A stretch of DNA of 64,000 bases, taken from the NCBI GenBank assembly GCA_013214355.1, contig JABSSL010000012.1, positions 62,001-126,000 on the forward strand, given 5' to 3'. The notes below the pieces were generated by a model. The model searched no databases. It saw only the letters and a list, made by a program, of their open reading frames with translations, and was not told the origin of the DNA. The stretch is from Saprospiraceae bacterium (GTDB lineage Bacteria > Bacteroidota > Bacteroidia > Chitinophagales > Saprospiraceae). The position numbers and the translations under genes are program-made. Shown here one piece after another: positions 1 through 8,240 of the stretch (positions within the stretch are counted from its first letter, which is position 1; each line of letters begins with the position of its first letter).

Positions 1-1012
1 TGGGCTGGCCAGTCAGTGAAAATGGGCCGCTGCCGGGTTTACCTACCTGGCCAGTAATCAGGCTAAGGTTCAATAGGGCGTAATTCTTGTCCACGCCGTT
101 GGCACTCTGGTTGAGTCCCATGGCCCACATCGAAATGAAGCCTTTGGCCTGCCCGATGTACTGAGCTGCAAGGCGAATATCCTCCACTTTTACTCCACAA
201 AGCTCTGCGGCTTTTCGGATAGAGGTACGCATAATCAGCTTGCGATAATTTTCGAAGAATTCTGTGTGCTCCTCAATGAAGGCCTTGTCCCACTGTTTAG
301 TTTCGATCAGTCTGCGAGCGATAGCATTGTAGAGTACAACGTCTGTGCCTGGCTTGATCTGTAGGTGAAGATCAGCAATAGAGCAAGTCTGTGTACGTCG
401 TGGATCAACTACCACCACTTTTATTTCAGGGTTTTCTTCTTTTCTTTTTTCCAATCTGCGAAAGAGGATGGGATGGCACCAGGCGGGGTTAGCCCCCGCT
501 ATCATGAAGCAGTCGGCCAGTTCGATGTCTTCGTAGGCAATGGGCACGCTGTCTTCGCCAAAGGTCTTTTTGTAGCCCACTACGGCGGAACTCATGCATA
601 ATCTAGAATTAGTATCGATATTGTTGGTCCCTATGAACCCTTTGGCAAGTTTATTGACGAGATAGTATTCTTCGGTTAGGCATTGACCGGAGACGTAGAA
701 GCCGACGCTATCGGGTCCATACTTATTGATCATCGACTTGAAAACGGCGGCTGCCCGGTCCAGGGCGGTATCCCAATTAACCCGCTGCATGGGGTGATGC
801 CGATTCCAACGCATCTGGGGATAGCGAAGTCGATCACTGTAATCCTGTACAACATAGTGGAGGTTCATCCCCTTAGAGCACAACATACCTTTGTTAACCG
901 GATGGTCAGGATCTCCCTCCACCTTCATCCGTCCTCTACTGTCTTTTTTAATCAATACGCCACAGCCAACGCCACAGTAGGAACAAGTCGATTTTTGTGT
1001 TGTGTACTTCAT
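1..1012 (-). CDS. nasA: assimilatory nitrate reductase catalytic subunit, N-terminal part (cut by window edge)
   Basis: Molybdopterin oxidoreductase that reduces nitrate to nitrite in the cytoplasm; the nitrite then goes to NirBD. About 337 residues are present and the rest lies left of base 1. The protein opens with MKYTTQKSTCSYCGVGCGV, and a fourth cysteine follows in GMLCSKG. This C-x2-C-x3-C-x(n)-C set is the [4Fe-4S] site of the NarB/NasA/NapA group. Further in are VVVVDPRRT and IKPGTDVVLYNAI, typical of the molybdopterin-binding domains. No Tat or Sec signal precedes the cluster, which favours assimilatory NasA over periplasmic NapA. The ATG at 1012 is the only in-frame start just before the cluster; an ATG further upstream is out of frame. 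It is the last gene of the nitrate island and follows the ABC transporter genes, with its own promoter box at 1208-1215. Confidence 0.93.
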   Translation of the reverse strand, partial: MKYTTQKSTCSYCGVGCGVLIKKDSRGRMKVEGDPDHPVNKGMLCSKGMNLHYVVQDYSDRLRYPQMRWNRHHPMQRVNWDTALDRAAAVFKSMINKYGPDSVGFYVSGQCLTEEYYLVNKLAKGFIGTNNIDTNSRLCMSSAVVGYKKTFGEDSVPIAYEDIELADCFMIAGANPAWCHPILFRRLEKRKEENPEIKVVVVDPRRTQTCSIADLHLQIKPGTDVVLYNAIARRLIETKQWDKAFIEEHTEFFENYRKLIMRTSIRKAAELCGVKVEDIRLAAQYIGQAKGFISMWAMGLNQSANGVDKNYALLNLSLITGQVGKPGSGPFSLTGQP

Positions 1013-1215
1013 ATGCTGCACAGGTCTTTTCGAAAGGATGGAAAAGTCATAATTAGGCCTAAAGATCACGACACTATGGATCTATTAGGACTGGCATCGA
1101 TATATGCCTAAAGACATTTGTTGAAGGAAAAATCGATCTAAAATCTAGCTCTGTAGGTGGGTTTTTGAGCCCACGGGACCTGCATATGAAATGCGGATTG
1201 GATAGTACAAAGTTA
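1013..1215 (-). promoter_or_regulatory. nasA promoter and structured 5' leader
   Basis: On the minus strand TAACTTTG (1215-1208) matches the Bacteroidota -7 consensus TAnnTTTG. It predicts a start near 1202 and a leader of about 190 nt before the nasA ATG. The leader can form a GTGGG/CCCAC hairpin (1157-1161 with 1170-1174), a GGCAT/ATGCC hairpin (about 1093-1108), and a 10-bp stem with one bulged base between 1058-1067 and 1079-1089. The CCTAAAGA segment occurs twice (1058 and 1107), so TTAGG at 1085-1089 has two possible partners. That allows mutually exclusive folds. The box and stems are seen; the attenuation role is inferred. Confidence 0.45.
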
Positions 1216-1226
1216 GGGGAAACCGA

Positions 1227-2036
1227 CTAATGCTCCAAGAAATCGATGAGGTGCTTGCGGTAGTGGTAGTAATCCGGGTGGTTCAAAATCTCTTTGCGAT
1301 CACGTGGACGTTCAAATTCTATATTCAGAATATCACCTACTTGGGCTCGCGGACCAGAGGTCATCATAATGATTCGGTTCGCAAGGAATATAGCTTCATC
1401 AACATCATGCGTAATCTGAATCGCAGTAATTTTTTCCTTTTCCCAAACCTCCAATAATACATCCTGTAGCGCAGCCCGGGTCAAGGAATCTAACATGCCA
1501 AAAGGCTCATCGAGCAGCAAAATCTTTGGACGGAGGGCAAAGGCTCTGGCAATACCCACCCGCTGTTGCATCCCCTGAGAGAGTTCACTAGCCTTTTTGT
1601 GGAAAGCATCTTCTAATCCTACTTTACTTAGATAGTACTTGCAAATATCCTTTTGCTCGCCTTTAGAAGCATGAGGAAAAACCTGCTTTACCCCTAAGAG
1701 CACATTCTCCAAGGCAGTCATCCATGGGAACAAGCTGGGAGCCTGGAAGATCACCCCTCGGTCTGGCCCTGGCCCAGCGATAGGGAATTCATTGAGAAAG
1801 ATATTTCCACCAGAGATATTATTCAAGCCAGCGATCATGGTTAGCAGGGTTGTTTTACCACAACCGGAATGTCCAATGATCGAGACAAATTCTTCCTTCA
1901 TGATCTGGAGTTGTAAATCCTCCAGTACAACATAATCTCCCTTTGGTGTTGGATAGATTTTGGTAAGATCTTTTATGTTCAACATAACATCTCTCAAACT
2001 AGCCGCAGAGGGATGAGTGATACTTCCAGCAGTCAT
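1227..2036 (-). CDS. nrtD: nitrate ABC transporter ATP-binding protein (NrtD type)
   Basis: One of two ATPase subunits of the nitrate/nitrite importer at the inner membrane. At 269 residues it has the usual length. Walker A is GHSGCGKTT, the ABC signature is LSQGMQQR, Walker B is ILLLDEPFGMLD, and the switch histidine lies in ITHDVDEAIFLANR. The last motif is characteristic of the nitrate/sulfonate/taurine ATPase family. A second possible start is Met18 (base 1985), just before LNIKDLTKIY, and may be the real one. It follows the other ATPase by 83 bp in one minus-strand run. Nitrate is favoured over sulfonate because nasA and nirBD flank the cluster. Confidence 0.9.
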   Translation of the reverse strand: MTAGSITHPSAASLRDVMLNIKDLTKIYPTPKGDYVVLEDLQLQIMKEEFVSIIGHSGCGKTTLLTMIAGLNNISGGNIFLNEFPIAGPGPDRGVIFQAPSLFPWMTALENVLLGVKQVFPHASKGEQKDICKYYLSKVGLEDAFHKKASELSQGMQQRVGIARAFALRPKILLLDEPFGMLDSLTRAALQDVLLEVWEKEKITAIQITHDVDEAIFLANRIIMMTSGPRAQVGDILNIEFERPRDRKEILNHPDYYHYRKHLIDFLEH

Positions 2037-2119
2037 ATGATATCTGATTGAACCTAACCAAGGAAGGGAGTGTTGATCCCGGCCGGTCAGGGTGGATTAT
2101 CGATAGGTTTTCTTCTAGA

Positions 2120-3004
2120 TTAAGCCCGGTCCTTTTTCCTTCTGAAAAATGGGAAGGTTCTGCTATGGGGCATCATCGGCTGATAGTCAGGTAATGTGAA
2201 TTCAGCTTTTTTCTCCAGTTTCGCAGCTTCCCCTAGGTCTACGAGGTAGTTCAGAATGGCAGTTCGGACTTCTTTGAACTTGGGGTCAGAGTTGAGGGCT
2301 TTTTTGTCTCTTGGACGATCCAATTCAATGGTGTATTCTGGTCCTAGAGTTGCATTCGGGCCAGGGTTTAATGGAATGATGCGGTCCGCCATGAAAACTC
2401 CTTCGTCGACGTCATTGGTAATCAAGAGGGCGGTGCGTCGATTGGCACTCCATATCCGTAGTATTTCCTCCTGAAGTACGCCGCGAGTCAAGGCATCCAA
2501 AGCACCCAGTGGCTCATCCATCAATAGCATCTCAGGATCCATGGAAAGGGCACGTGCAACCGAAACCCGCTGGCGCATTCCTCCCGACAACTCCTTGGGG
2601 AGCTTGTTCTTGGCAGGAGTAAGGTGTACCATTTCGATGAAGCGCTCAGTATGTTCCGTAAGCTGCTCTTGAGACCAGTCCGGATGAACTTCCTTAACCG
2701 CTAGGGCTACATTTTGGAATACATTTAGCCAAGGTAAGAGGGAGTAGTTTTGGAAAATAATACCCCGCTCATGGCTCGTTCCTTTGATTGGCTTCCCTTT
2801 GAACAATACCTCTCCTTCATCTGGTTCCAGGAGGCCACTAATCAGGTTGATCAACGTGGTTTTTCCACTACCCGTAAATCCTACGATGGCCAAAAACTCC
2901 CCTTCTTTGATCGTCAGATTGATATTGGAGAGTACCTCGGTTCTGTTTTCGCCTTCCCCGTACCACTTACTTACATTCTTAAACTCAACTATATTTTCGG
3001 ACAT
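2120..3004 (-). CDS. nrtC: nitrate ABC transporter ATP-binding protein (NrtC type, lacking the binding-protein domain)
   Basis: Second ATPase of the nitrate importer, 294 residues. Visible motifs are Walker A GFTGSGKTT, signature LSGGMRQR, Walker B MLLMDEPLGALD, and an ITNDVDEGVFMADR stretch where the usual switch histidine (THD) is asparagine. Cyanobacterial NrtC carries a C-terminal NrtA-like regulatory domain and is about twice this long. Here the protein stops after a basic tail with FFRRKKDRA, so that nitrite-sensing domain is absent. With NrtD it probably forms a heterodimer, and the H-to-N change suggests one weakened ATP site. It lies 47 bp after the permease gene. Confidence 0.88.
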   Translation of the reverse strand: MSENIVEFKNVSKWYGEGENRTEVLSNINLTIKEGEFLAIVGFTGSGKTTLINLISGLLEPDEGEVLFKGKPIKGTSHERGIIFQNYSLLPWLNVFQNVALAVKEVHPDWSQEQLTEHTERFIEMVHLTPAKNKLPKELSGGMRQRVSVARALSMDPEMLLMDEPLGALDALTRGVLQEEILRIWSANRRTALLITNDVDEGVFMADRIIPLNPGPNATLGPEYTIELDRPRDKKALNSDPKFKEVRTAILNYLVDLGEAAKLEKKAEFTLPDYQPMMPHSRTFPFFRRKKDRA

Positions 3005-3051
3005 CTTGGATGGTATTAAGTGTTGATGAAAATTAAGTAGGTAGCTCCCGT

Positions 3052-4143
3052 TTACTGCGTTTCAAATGAGACGGACTGTTGAACAAAAAGCATTACGCGA
3101 TCTAGGAGGAACCCAATAATACCGATCACGAACATGGCTACGATGATCTTTGCGTTTGAATCATTGGCGCCATTCTGAAACTCTTCCCATACGAATGAAC
3201 CCAGACCAGGACTCTGTGCCAATAATTCAATGGCGATTAATACCATCCACGCCACTGAAACGGTGATCCGAAGCCCTGTAAAGATCAATGGAATGGAAGA
3301 AGGAATGATGATCTTGAAAATCTTTTTCCCCAAGCTTAACTGTAGTACTTTGGCCACGTTCATATAATCCGTTTTAACACTGGAAACCCCCAAACTCGTG
3401 TTTACCAAGGTAGCCCACATGGCGCACAGCCCTACGCTGATAGCTGCGATGATAAAGGACTTGTCTAATTCCGGATCTCTGATCAAGGTCTTCACAATCA
3501 TGAAAACCAAAAGGAGCCATACTACCGGAGATACTGGTTTGAAGATTTGAATCAGCCAGTTAAAGGCGGTTTTTAGGTTTTCATTTAAGCCGGTAATGAT
3601 CCCAATCGGAATCGCGATGAACATCGCGAGTAGGAATCCGGCAAAAACGGTTTTGATGCTGGTAAGGATTTGATCAATGAATGAAGGACGACCCGTGTAT
3701 TTGATGGGTTTGAGGCCTTGAGCTTTTCGGTCGGCATTGGTAGTCGCGACCTTAGCCTTGAAGGCTGTTTTCTTCGCGCTAATAGATAGGTGGTCGGCCC
3801 ATAGGTTTTGAGCAGCGACAATCACTTGCTGAGGGGAAGGGAGGGTGTTGGGTTGACAGCTCACATCTCCAGATAAAATGCAGGCTTCCATTTGCGCGGC
3901 AGCTTCAGCACCTTGCTCAGTTCTTGCCTTTTCAATCTTGGCTGTCGCTTCAATATTGAAAAGATAATTTGCTCCTAAATGCCATAGCAGTACGAACAAA
4001 AGGATAGAAGCCAGAGAGATTAAGGCATTCTTTACGATAGCCTTGGTATCCAGTTTGGGAATAAAACCTTTTAGCACCTTCAACGGAGAGAACGTGACTC
4101 CGGATTTACCCATGGCTTTAGTAGAAATTCCAATATCACTCAT
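3052..4143 (-). CDS. nrtB: nitrate ABC transporter permease
   Basis: Inner-membrane channel subunit of the importer, 363 residues. After one N-terminal membrane segment (about residues 37-57) comes a polar stretch of about 100 residues, then the five-helix BPD_transp_1 core starting near ILTSIKTVFAGFLLAM. The segment GLRITVSVAWMVLIAIELL is the coupling-loop region seen in NrtB and SsuC permeases. The long periplasmic insertion, rich in Ala, Glu and Lys and holding two cysteines (ACILSGDVSC), is known in proteobacterial-style nitrate permeases. The gene lies between nrtA (116 bp upstream) and nrtC (47 bp downstream) and is surely part of the same transporter. Confidence 0.9.
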   Translation of the reverse strand: MSDIGISTKAMGKSGVTFSPLKVLKGFIPKLDTKAIVKNALISLASILLFVLLWHLGANYLFNIEATAKIEKARTEQGAEAAAQMEACILSGDVSCQPNTLPSPQQVIVAAQNLWADHLSISAKKTAFKAKVATTNADRKAQGLKPIKYTGRPSFIDQILTSIKTVFAGFLLAMFIAIPIGIITGLNENLKTAFNWLIQIFKPVSPVVWLLLVFMIVKTLIRDPELDKSFIIAAISVGLCAMWATLVNTSLGVSSVKTDYMNVAKVLQLSLGKKIFKIIIPSSIPLIFTGLRITVSVAWMVLIAIELLAQSPGLGSFVWEEFQNGANDSNAKIIVAMFVIGIIGFLLDRVMLFVQQSVSFETQ

Positions 4144-4259
4144 GTTAGGCGGATTTACAGTTTTGAAGAGGTTGAGTTACGGATAATAGCTAGGTAAGCA
4201 AGGAGACAGGGAGGCTTTGAACCATTGGCCCAAAGCCCCTTTCTGTCCATGTCCTCGTG

Positions 4260-5639
4260 TTATTGAACGTTGTCTTTGTTCCCGATCTTGAAGCTATTGA
4301 TATAGCCAAGCGGGTCTTTACCGTCATAGTTTTTACCATCTATAAAATCTGCAGTTGCAGGTTTGTAGCCATCTGTCTCGGGAATATCTGAAGTTTCTAA
4401 TTTGCCTTCCGCAACCAAGGCTTCCGCAGCAATTTTCCAGATATCAGGGCGATAGATTTCCTTGATCGTCTCGTGATACCAGCTATCTGGCTTGGATTCT
4501 GGAATTTGACCCCAGCGACGCATTTGAGTAAGGAACCAGATTCCGTCGGAGTAGAAAGGATAGGTTGCATTGTAGCGGAAGAATACATTAAAGTCAGGCA
4601 TGGAGCGTTTGTCTCCTTTTTCGAATTCGAAAGTGCCCGTCATAGAGTTTGCGATTACCACTGAGTCGGCGCCTACGTATTCGGATTGAGAAAGGATGCC
4701 TACTGCTTGCGGACGATTACCTGGCGTATCCAGCCATTTACCAGCACGGATCAAAGCCTTAGTTACAGCAGTAGCGGTATTAGGGTATTTTTCCACGAAG
4801 CTCTTCGTCATTACAAATACTTTCTCTGGGTTGTTTTTCCAGATATCGTAGTTAGTAGTTACTGGAACACCAATGCCTTTAAATACCGCTTGTTGGTTCC
4901 ATGGCTCTCCTACACAGTATCCATAGATCGTACCGGCTTCGAGGGTGGCGGGCATTTGTGGAGGAGGAGTTACAGAAAGCAACACATCGGCATCTACCTG
5001 ACCTTGAATGTTATCAGCGGTATACATACCTGGGTGGATACCTGCAGCTGCTAGCCAGTAGCGGATTTCATAGTTGTGTGTAGATACGGGGAATACCATA
5101 CCCATTTTGAATGGCTTCCCGTCATTCTTATAAGATTCTACCACTGGTTTGATGGCATCAGCCGTAATTGGGTGAGTAGGCTTGCCGCCATCCATAGGTA
5201 CATGTGGCTTCATCTGACTCCATACTTCATTCGATACTGTAATACCATTTCCATTTAAGTCCATGGAGAAAGGCGTAACCAGTTCTGCTTGTCGGCCAAA
5301 ACCAGCTCCAGCAGCAATTGGCTGCCCGGCAAGCATATGCGAACCGTCTAATTGACCATCAATCACGCGATCTAGTACATTTTTCCAGTTTGATTGTGCT
5401 TCAATGGTCACGTACAGGCCTTCGTCTTCGAAGAATCCCAACTCCTTGGCAATCGCCAGTGGAGCCATATCTGTTAGTTTGATAAAGCCAAAGGTCAACT
5501 GCGGCTTTTCGATGGCTAAGCTACTTGACGAGCCTACACTAGCTTGTGCAGTATCCTCGGTACTTACTTTTGGGTTTCCCCCGCAAGCGGTAAGGAACAT
5601 AGCCAGTAGGCCTAGGTAAATAAGGCTTAACTTTTTCAT
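4260..5639 (-). CDS. nrtA: nitrate/nitrite-binding lipoprotein of the ABC transporter
   Basis: Periplasmic solute-binding component that captures nitrate and delivers it to NrtB. The chosen start (ATG at 5639) gives a lipoprotein signal [20 protein letters not shown] with lipobox LTAC, so it is probably anchored to a membrane by Cys18. The reading frame stays open upstream to 5744, but that extension would bury the signal. The mature part of about 440 residues has the NrtA/CmpA fold, including the early [23 protein letters not shown], the [21 protein letters not shown] binding segment, and [13 protein letters not shown]. Cyanobacterial NrtA is a lipoprotein of similar length. It is the first gene of the transporter block, 210 bp after the porin. 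Confidence 0.92.
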   Translation of the reverse strand: MKKLSLIYLGLLAMFLTACGGNPKVSTEDTAQASVGSSSSLAIEKPQLTFGFIKLTDMAPLAIAKELGFFEDEGLYVTIEAQSNWKNVLDRVIDGQLDGSHMLAGQPIAAGAGFGRQAELVTPFSMDLNGNGITVSNEVWSQMKPHVPMDGGKPTHPITADAIKPVVESYKNDGKPFKMGMVFPVSTHNYEIRYWLAAAGIHPGMYTADNIQGQVDADVLLSVTPPPQMPATLEAGTIYGYCVGEPWNQQAVFKGIGVPVTTNYDIWKNNPEKVFVMTKSFVEKYPNTATAVTKALIRAGKWLDTPGNRPQAVGILSQSEYVGADSVVIANSMTGTFEFEKGDKRSMPDFNVFFRYNATYPFYSDGIWFLTQMRRWGQIPESKPDSWYHETIKEIYRPDIWKIAAEALVAEGKLETSDIPETDGYKPATADFIDGKNYDGKDPLGYINSFKIGNKDNVQ

Positions 5640-5823
5640 TTTATGTATCATTTTGATATTAGACAAATAGGTGTTGGTTGCGCTAGGAATGGGAAAATTG
5701 GACTTGGCATTCCCATTTATTACTCGGAGAGCAATAGCCATCATGTATTAGCGAAACCCGTTAAAATGTAGTGGTGGATTATCTGGAAGTGGTAAGGACT
5801 CCAGAAGTTTTTTGTTTGTTATG

Positions 5824-5839
5824 TACTCCTAGTGGAGTA
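5824..5839. terminator. hairpin after the porin gene
   Basis: TACTCC (5824-5829) pairs perfectly with GGAGTA (5834-5839) across a 4-nt loop, 10 bp downstream of the porin stop codon. No U-tract follows on the minus strand, so it may stabilise a processed 3' end rather than terminate. Confidence 0.35.
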
Positions 5840-5849
5840 GAAATATTTT

Positions 5850-7148
5850 TTACTTCTTTTCTTTCTTTTCCGTCTTCAAAAGGGTTGGCTTAAAGGTAAT
5901 CATCATCCAAGCCCATTGGTTGCTTTTCACATTTCCTCCTCTCAGGTCTAGCATAGTATCCGTGGCAAACAATTGAGAGAAACCGAGGTTGAATGAGGCA
6001 CCTTTACCCAATGGTAGCGCGTATACCAGGTCGACTTCCGTCCCCATCATGCTATTCAGTTGATCTCCTTTTTCATCGAATTGCTTAGAACCTAACATAA
6101 ACTCATGGATGTTTACTACTAAAGCCCCTTTAGGCAGCGCAAATTTCGTTTTCAAGAAGATATCCGTTACCCCAACGTTGCCGTTAGCTGGTCCTACAAA
6201 GAAGTAATCCATGAATCCGTTATGGGCGTGATTGGTGCCGTAATCTGGAGAAAAGTTGGTGACGTTGGAAGTGTTATCATCATCATCTTTTCCTGAGATG
6301 TATTCAACCCCAAGTGTGATCGGGGTTAGATCTGTTTTTAAGGTAGCCCGCACACCGGCCAAGATAGCATTCACATTATTAGCGCCAACTTTACCCGTTT
6401 GATAGTAGAAGTCACCCGCCAGGACAATGCCACCCACGTTGATCGATGGAATAACTCCAAAGGTTTGCTTATAGGAAAGCGTAGAATCTGCTTGTTGTGT
6501 CCCTGCATTCAAGGCCAGCAGAGATATACTCCCCTTGTCAAATTTCTTGTTGTACCATCCATACTGTAGCGTCTTGTAATTACCGCCTACAGAATAGAAG
6601 GATGCGCCTACATTCTGAATATAGGCAGGTTCTGGAACGTCATCGTCAGAGTTGAAGGCAAAACCAGCATGGAATTTTGTTTTGCTTTCCTTTTTCTCAT
6701 AGACGAAAAGCAATGCATCATGTCTTCGACCTTGCTGCGCCCATTCCAAGCCTCCCAAAAACCTTTGGTTGTCGTAGGAGATGATTTGGCGTCCAGCCTT
6801 GATGGAGAAAGTCTTATTAACAAAGTACTGTCCCCAAGCCTCACTTAGAAAAGCATTGCCATCTTCTTGCTTGAATATTTGGCTTGTTTCTCCCCACATG
6901 CGAACATCTTGCATGGCTACTCGAAACTTGTACTTATCGTCCGTAAAGTCGAAATAAAGACGAGAGCGTTGTTCCGTGAAAAAAGCGGGATCTTTTCCTT
7001 TGCTAGTAGGTGTTTTGAAGCCGTTGCGGTATTCTGTCCGAGGACGTACCTCCGCGCTTAGCGTAAATTGCGCCTGACTGGTATGGTAGGTCATAAAGGA
7101 TAGAAAAAGGAGACCTACGAGTCGTTGAAAGGGTATTCTTTTTTTCAT
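5850..7148 (-). CDS. outer-membrane beta-barrel porin, alginate-export-like, likely for nitrate
   Basis: A 432-residue outer-membrane protein with a signal peptide ending near TYHTSQAQF. The N-terminal domain starts FTLSAEVRPRTEYRNGFKT, which resembles the alginate-export/AlgE-like porin family of Bacteroidota. Alternating amphipathic strands run through the protein, and the last strands read NQWAWMMITFKPTLL, consistent with an aromatic-rich C-terminal strand before a basic EKKEKK tail. It is the first gene after the regulatory region with the TACTTA repeats and precedes nrtA. The context suggests it lets nitrate across the outer membrane; the sequence alone does not show specificity. Confidence 0.72.
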   Translation of the reverse strand: MKKRIPFQRLVGLLFLSFMTYHTSQAQFTLSAEVRPRTEYRNGFKTPTSKGKDPAFFTEQRSRLYFDFTDDKYKFRVAMQDVRMWGETSQIFKQEDGNAFLSEAWGQYFVNKTFSIKAGRQIISYDNQRFLGGLEWAQQGRRHDALLFVYEKKESKTKFHAGFAFNSDDDVPEPAYIQNVGASFYSVGGNYKTLQYGWYNKKFDKGSISLLALNAGTQQADSTLSYKQTFGVIPSINVGGIVLAGDFYYQTGKVGANNVNAILAGVRATLKTDLTPITLGVEYISGKDDDDNTSNVTNFSPDYGTNHAHNGFMDYFFVGPANGNVGVTDIFLKTKFALPKGALVVNIHEFMLGSKQFDEKGDQLNSMMGTEVDLVYALPLGKGASFNLGFSQLFATDTMLDLRGGNVKSNQWAWMMITFKPTLLKTEKKEKK

Positions 7149-7450
7149 TAGTTATGTTTTTAAATGAAATAGACTTACCAGGGGCTCTTTTTTGTTGAAT
7201 GTCATTATTACAGTAGCAAATCTAAGTAATATTTCGTTATTACGTAGAAAAATACTTATAAAATACTTAAAAATATTCATATCTACGTATTCTTCGCAAA
7301 GTGGCGTTAATGCTGTTTTCTTACTAACTGATTGGTTTATAGGTTGTTTTGTAGGATGGGAAGGAGCTTGGATACGTAGGATGGTACCTAGACGTGAACA
7401 ATGTCAAGATCGAAAAATAAGGAAATACAGTTGAGGATTGGCCCCGTATG
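7149..7450 (-). promoter_or_regulatory. regulatory region of the porin-nrt operon with phased TAC repeats
   Basis: This 302-bp gap has no gene. On the minus strand TAGATTTG (7224-7217) fits TAnnTTTG. Behind it lie TACGTAG (7241-7247), TACTTAT (7253-7259), TACTTAA (7264-7270), TATTCAT (7274-7280) and CTACGTA (7283-7289), spaced 9-12 bp, close to one helical turn. One more TACGTAG is at 7373-7379. TACTTAT fits the E. coli NarL heptamer TACYYMT, and the nearby regulator is of the NarL family. Binding by that regulator is an inference. Confidence 0.5.
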
Positions 7451-8125
7451 CTAGATCAAGCCTAAAGATTTCGCCTTGGCGGAAAGTTCAGCGATGTTCT
7501 TGACTTTGAGTTTTTTCATCAAATTGAAGCGGTGTGCCTCAATGGTACGGACACTCTTATTCAAGTTGCTGGCGATTTCTTTATTGCTAAAGCCTTCTAA
7601 TGCCATGTCCATCACCTGCTTTTCTCGCTTCGTCAGGGTAATGGAGGGGGTAGAGTTAGAAACTGGATCATTAGTCGGGCCGGAAGTGAGGTTTTCTAAG
7701 TATTTATTAGCCAGGATTTGTGAGATATCTGCGCTAAAGTATTTTTCTCCATTCGCTACCATATGTATGGCCCGCAGGAATTCTTCTTTGGAGGTATCCT
7801 TCAACAGATAGCCGAATGAACCGGCTTCAATGGATTTCAAGACATATTCCTCCGAATCGTGCATGGAGAGTACAATGGGCTTGGTGGTAGAGCCGGATTG
7901 AATCACATGTGCTACTGTATCGATACCATTCAGTTCCGGCATTCTCACATCTATAATGGCTAGATCTGGTTGTTCGGAAGCGATTTTGTCCAAGGCTTCT
8001 CGACCATTTGCGGCTTCTGCAATCACTTGGAGACTATCGTCACTTTGTAGCAAGGCTTTAATACCGTTTCGTACTAGTTCGTGATCATCTGCTAATAGAA
8101 TGGTGATTTTTTCGGTGGTGGTCAT
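7451..8125 (-). CDS. NarL/FixJ-family response regulator, probable nitrate regulator
   Basis: A 224-residue two-component regulator. The receiver domain (residues 1-125) has the acidic pair ADDH, the phosphorylation aspartate Asp59 in IIDVRMPE, and the conserved lysine in GYLLKDTS. The C-terminal LuxR-type helix-turn-helix starts at ITLTKREKQVMDMALEG and contains NKEIASNLNKSVRTIEAH. Its partner is the histidine kinase just upstream, whose gene ends 115 bp before this one. That gap holds a promoter of its own. It probably controls the nir and nrt operons in response to nitrate. It is not a clear ortholog of E. coli NarL, so no symbol is given. Confidence 0.88.
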   Translation of the reverse strand: MTTTEKITILLADDHELVRNGIKALLQSDDSLQVIAEAANGREALDKIASEQPDLAIIDVRMPELNGIDTVAHVIQSGSTTKPIVLSMHDSEEYVLKSIEAGSFGYLLKDTSKEEFLRAIHMVANGEKYFSADISQILANKYLENLTSGPTNDPVSNSTPSITLTKREKQVMDMALEGFSNKEIASNLNKSVRTIEAHRFNLMKKLKVKNIAELSAKAKSLGLI

Positions 8126-8162
8126 GAATTTGGTCCTTGAAGTGCTTTGGTGAAGGAATATG

Positions 8163-8198
8163 CAAATATAGGCAAAATTACGTAGTTTGACTACGTAG
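8163..8198 (-). promoter_or_regulatory. promoter and TACGTAG repeat of the response regulator gene
   Basis: The minus strand carries TATATTTG (8170-8163), a full match to TAnnTTTG, 38 nt from the start codon. Directly behind it are TTACGTAG (8178-8185) and the 8-bp palindrome CTACGTAG (8191-8198). These replace a -33 TTTG box, the arrangement expected for an activator-dependent promoter. The same TACGTAG word occurs before the porin, which suggests a common regulator, perhaps autoregulation. Confidence 0.5.
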
Positions 8199-8240
8199 TT
8201 TTTGGAGTGCCAGATATTGGATATGAAGAGCGAGACCTAA

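Noticed and set aside
365-1111. Plus-strand open frames of 78 and 142 codons
   Set aside because: They lie opposite the nasA gene, which has clear molybdopterin-oxidoreductase motifs, and show no domain or signal of their own.
7192-7434. 80-codon plus-strand frame upstream of the porin
   Set aside because: It runs through the TACTTA repeat region and promoter of the porin operon and has no protein-like features.
8179-8198. NtcA-type site GTA-N8-TAC
   Set aside because: The spacing between GTA and TAC is 7, not 8, and NtcA is cyanobacterial. The repeats fit better with the local NarL-type regulator.
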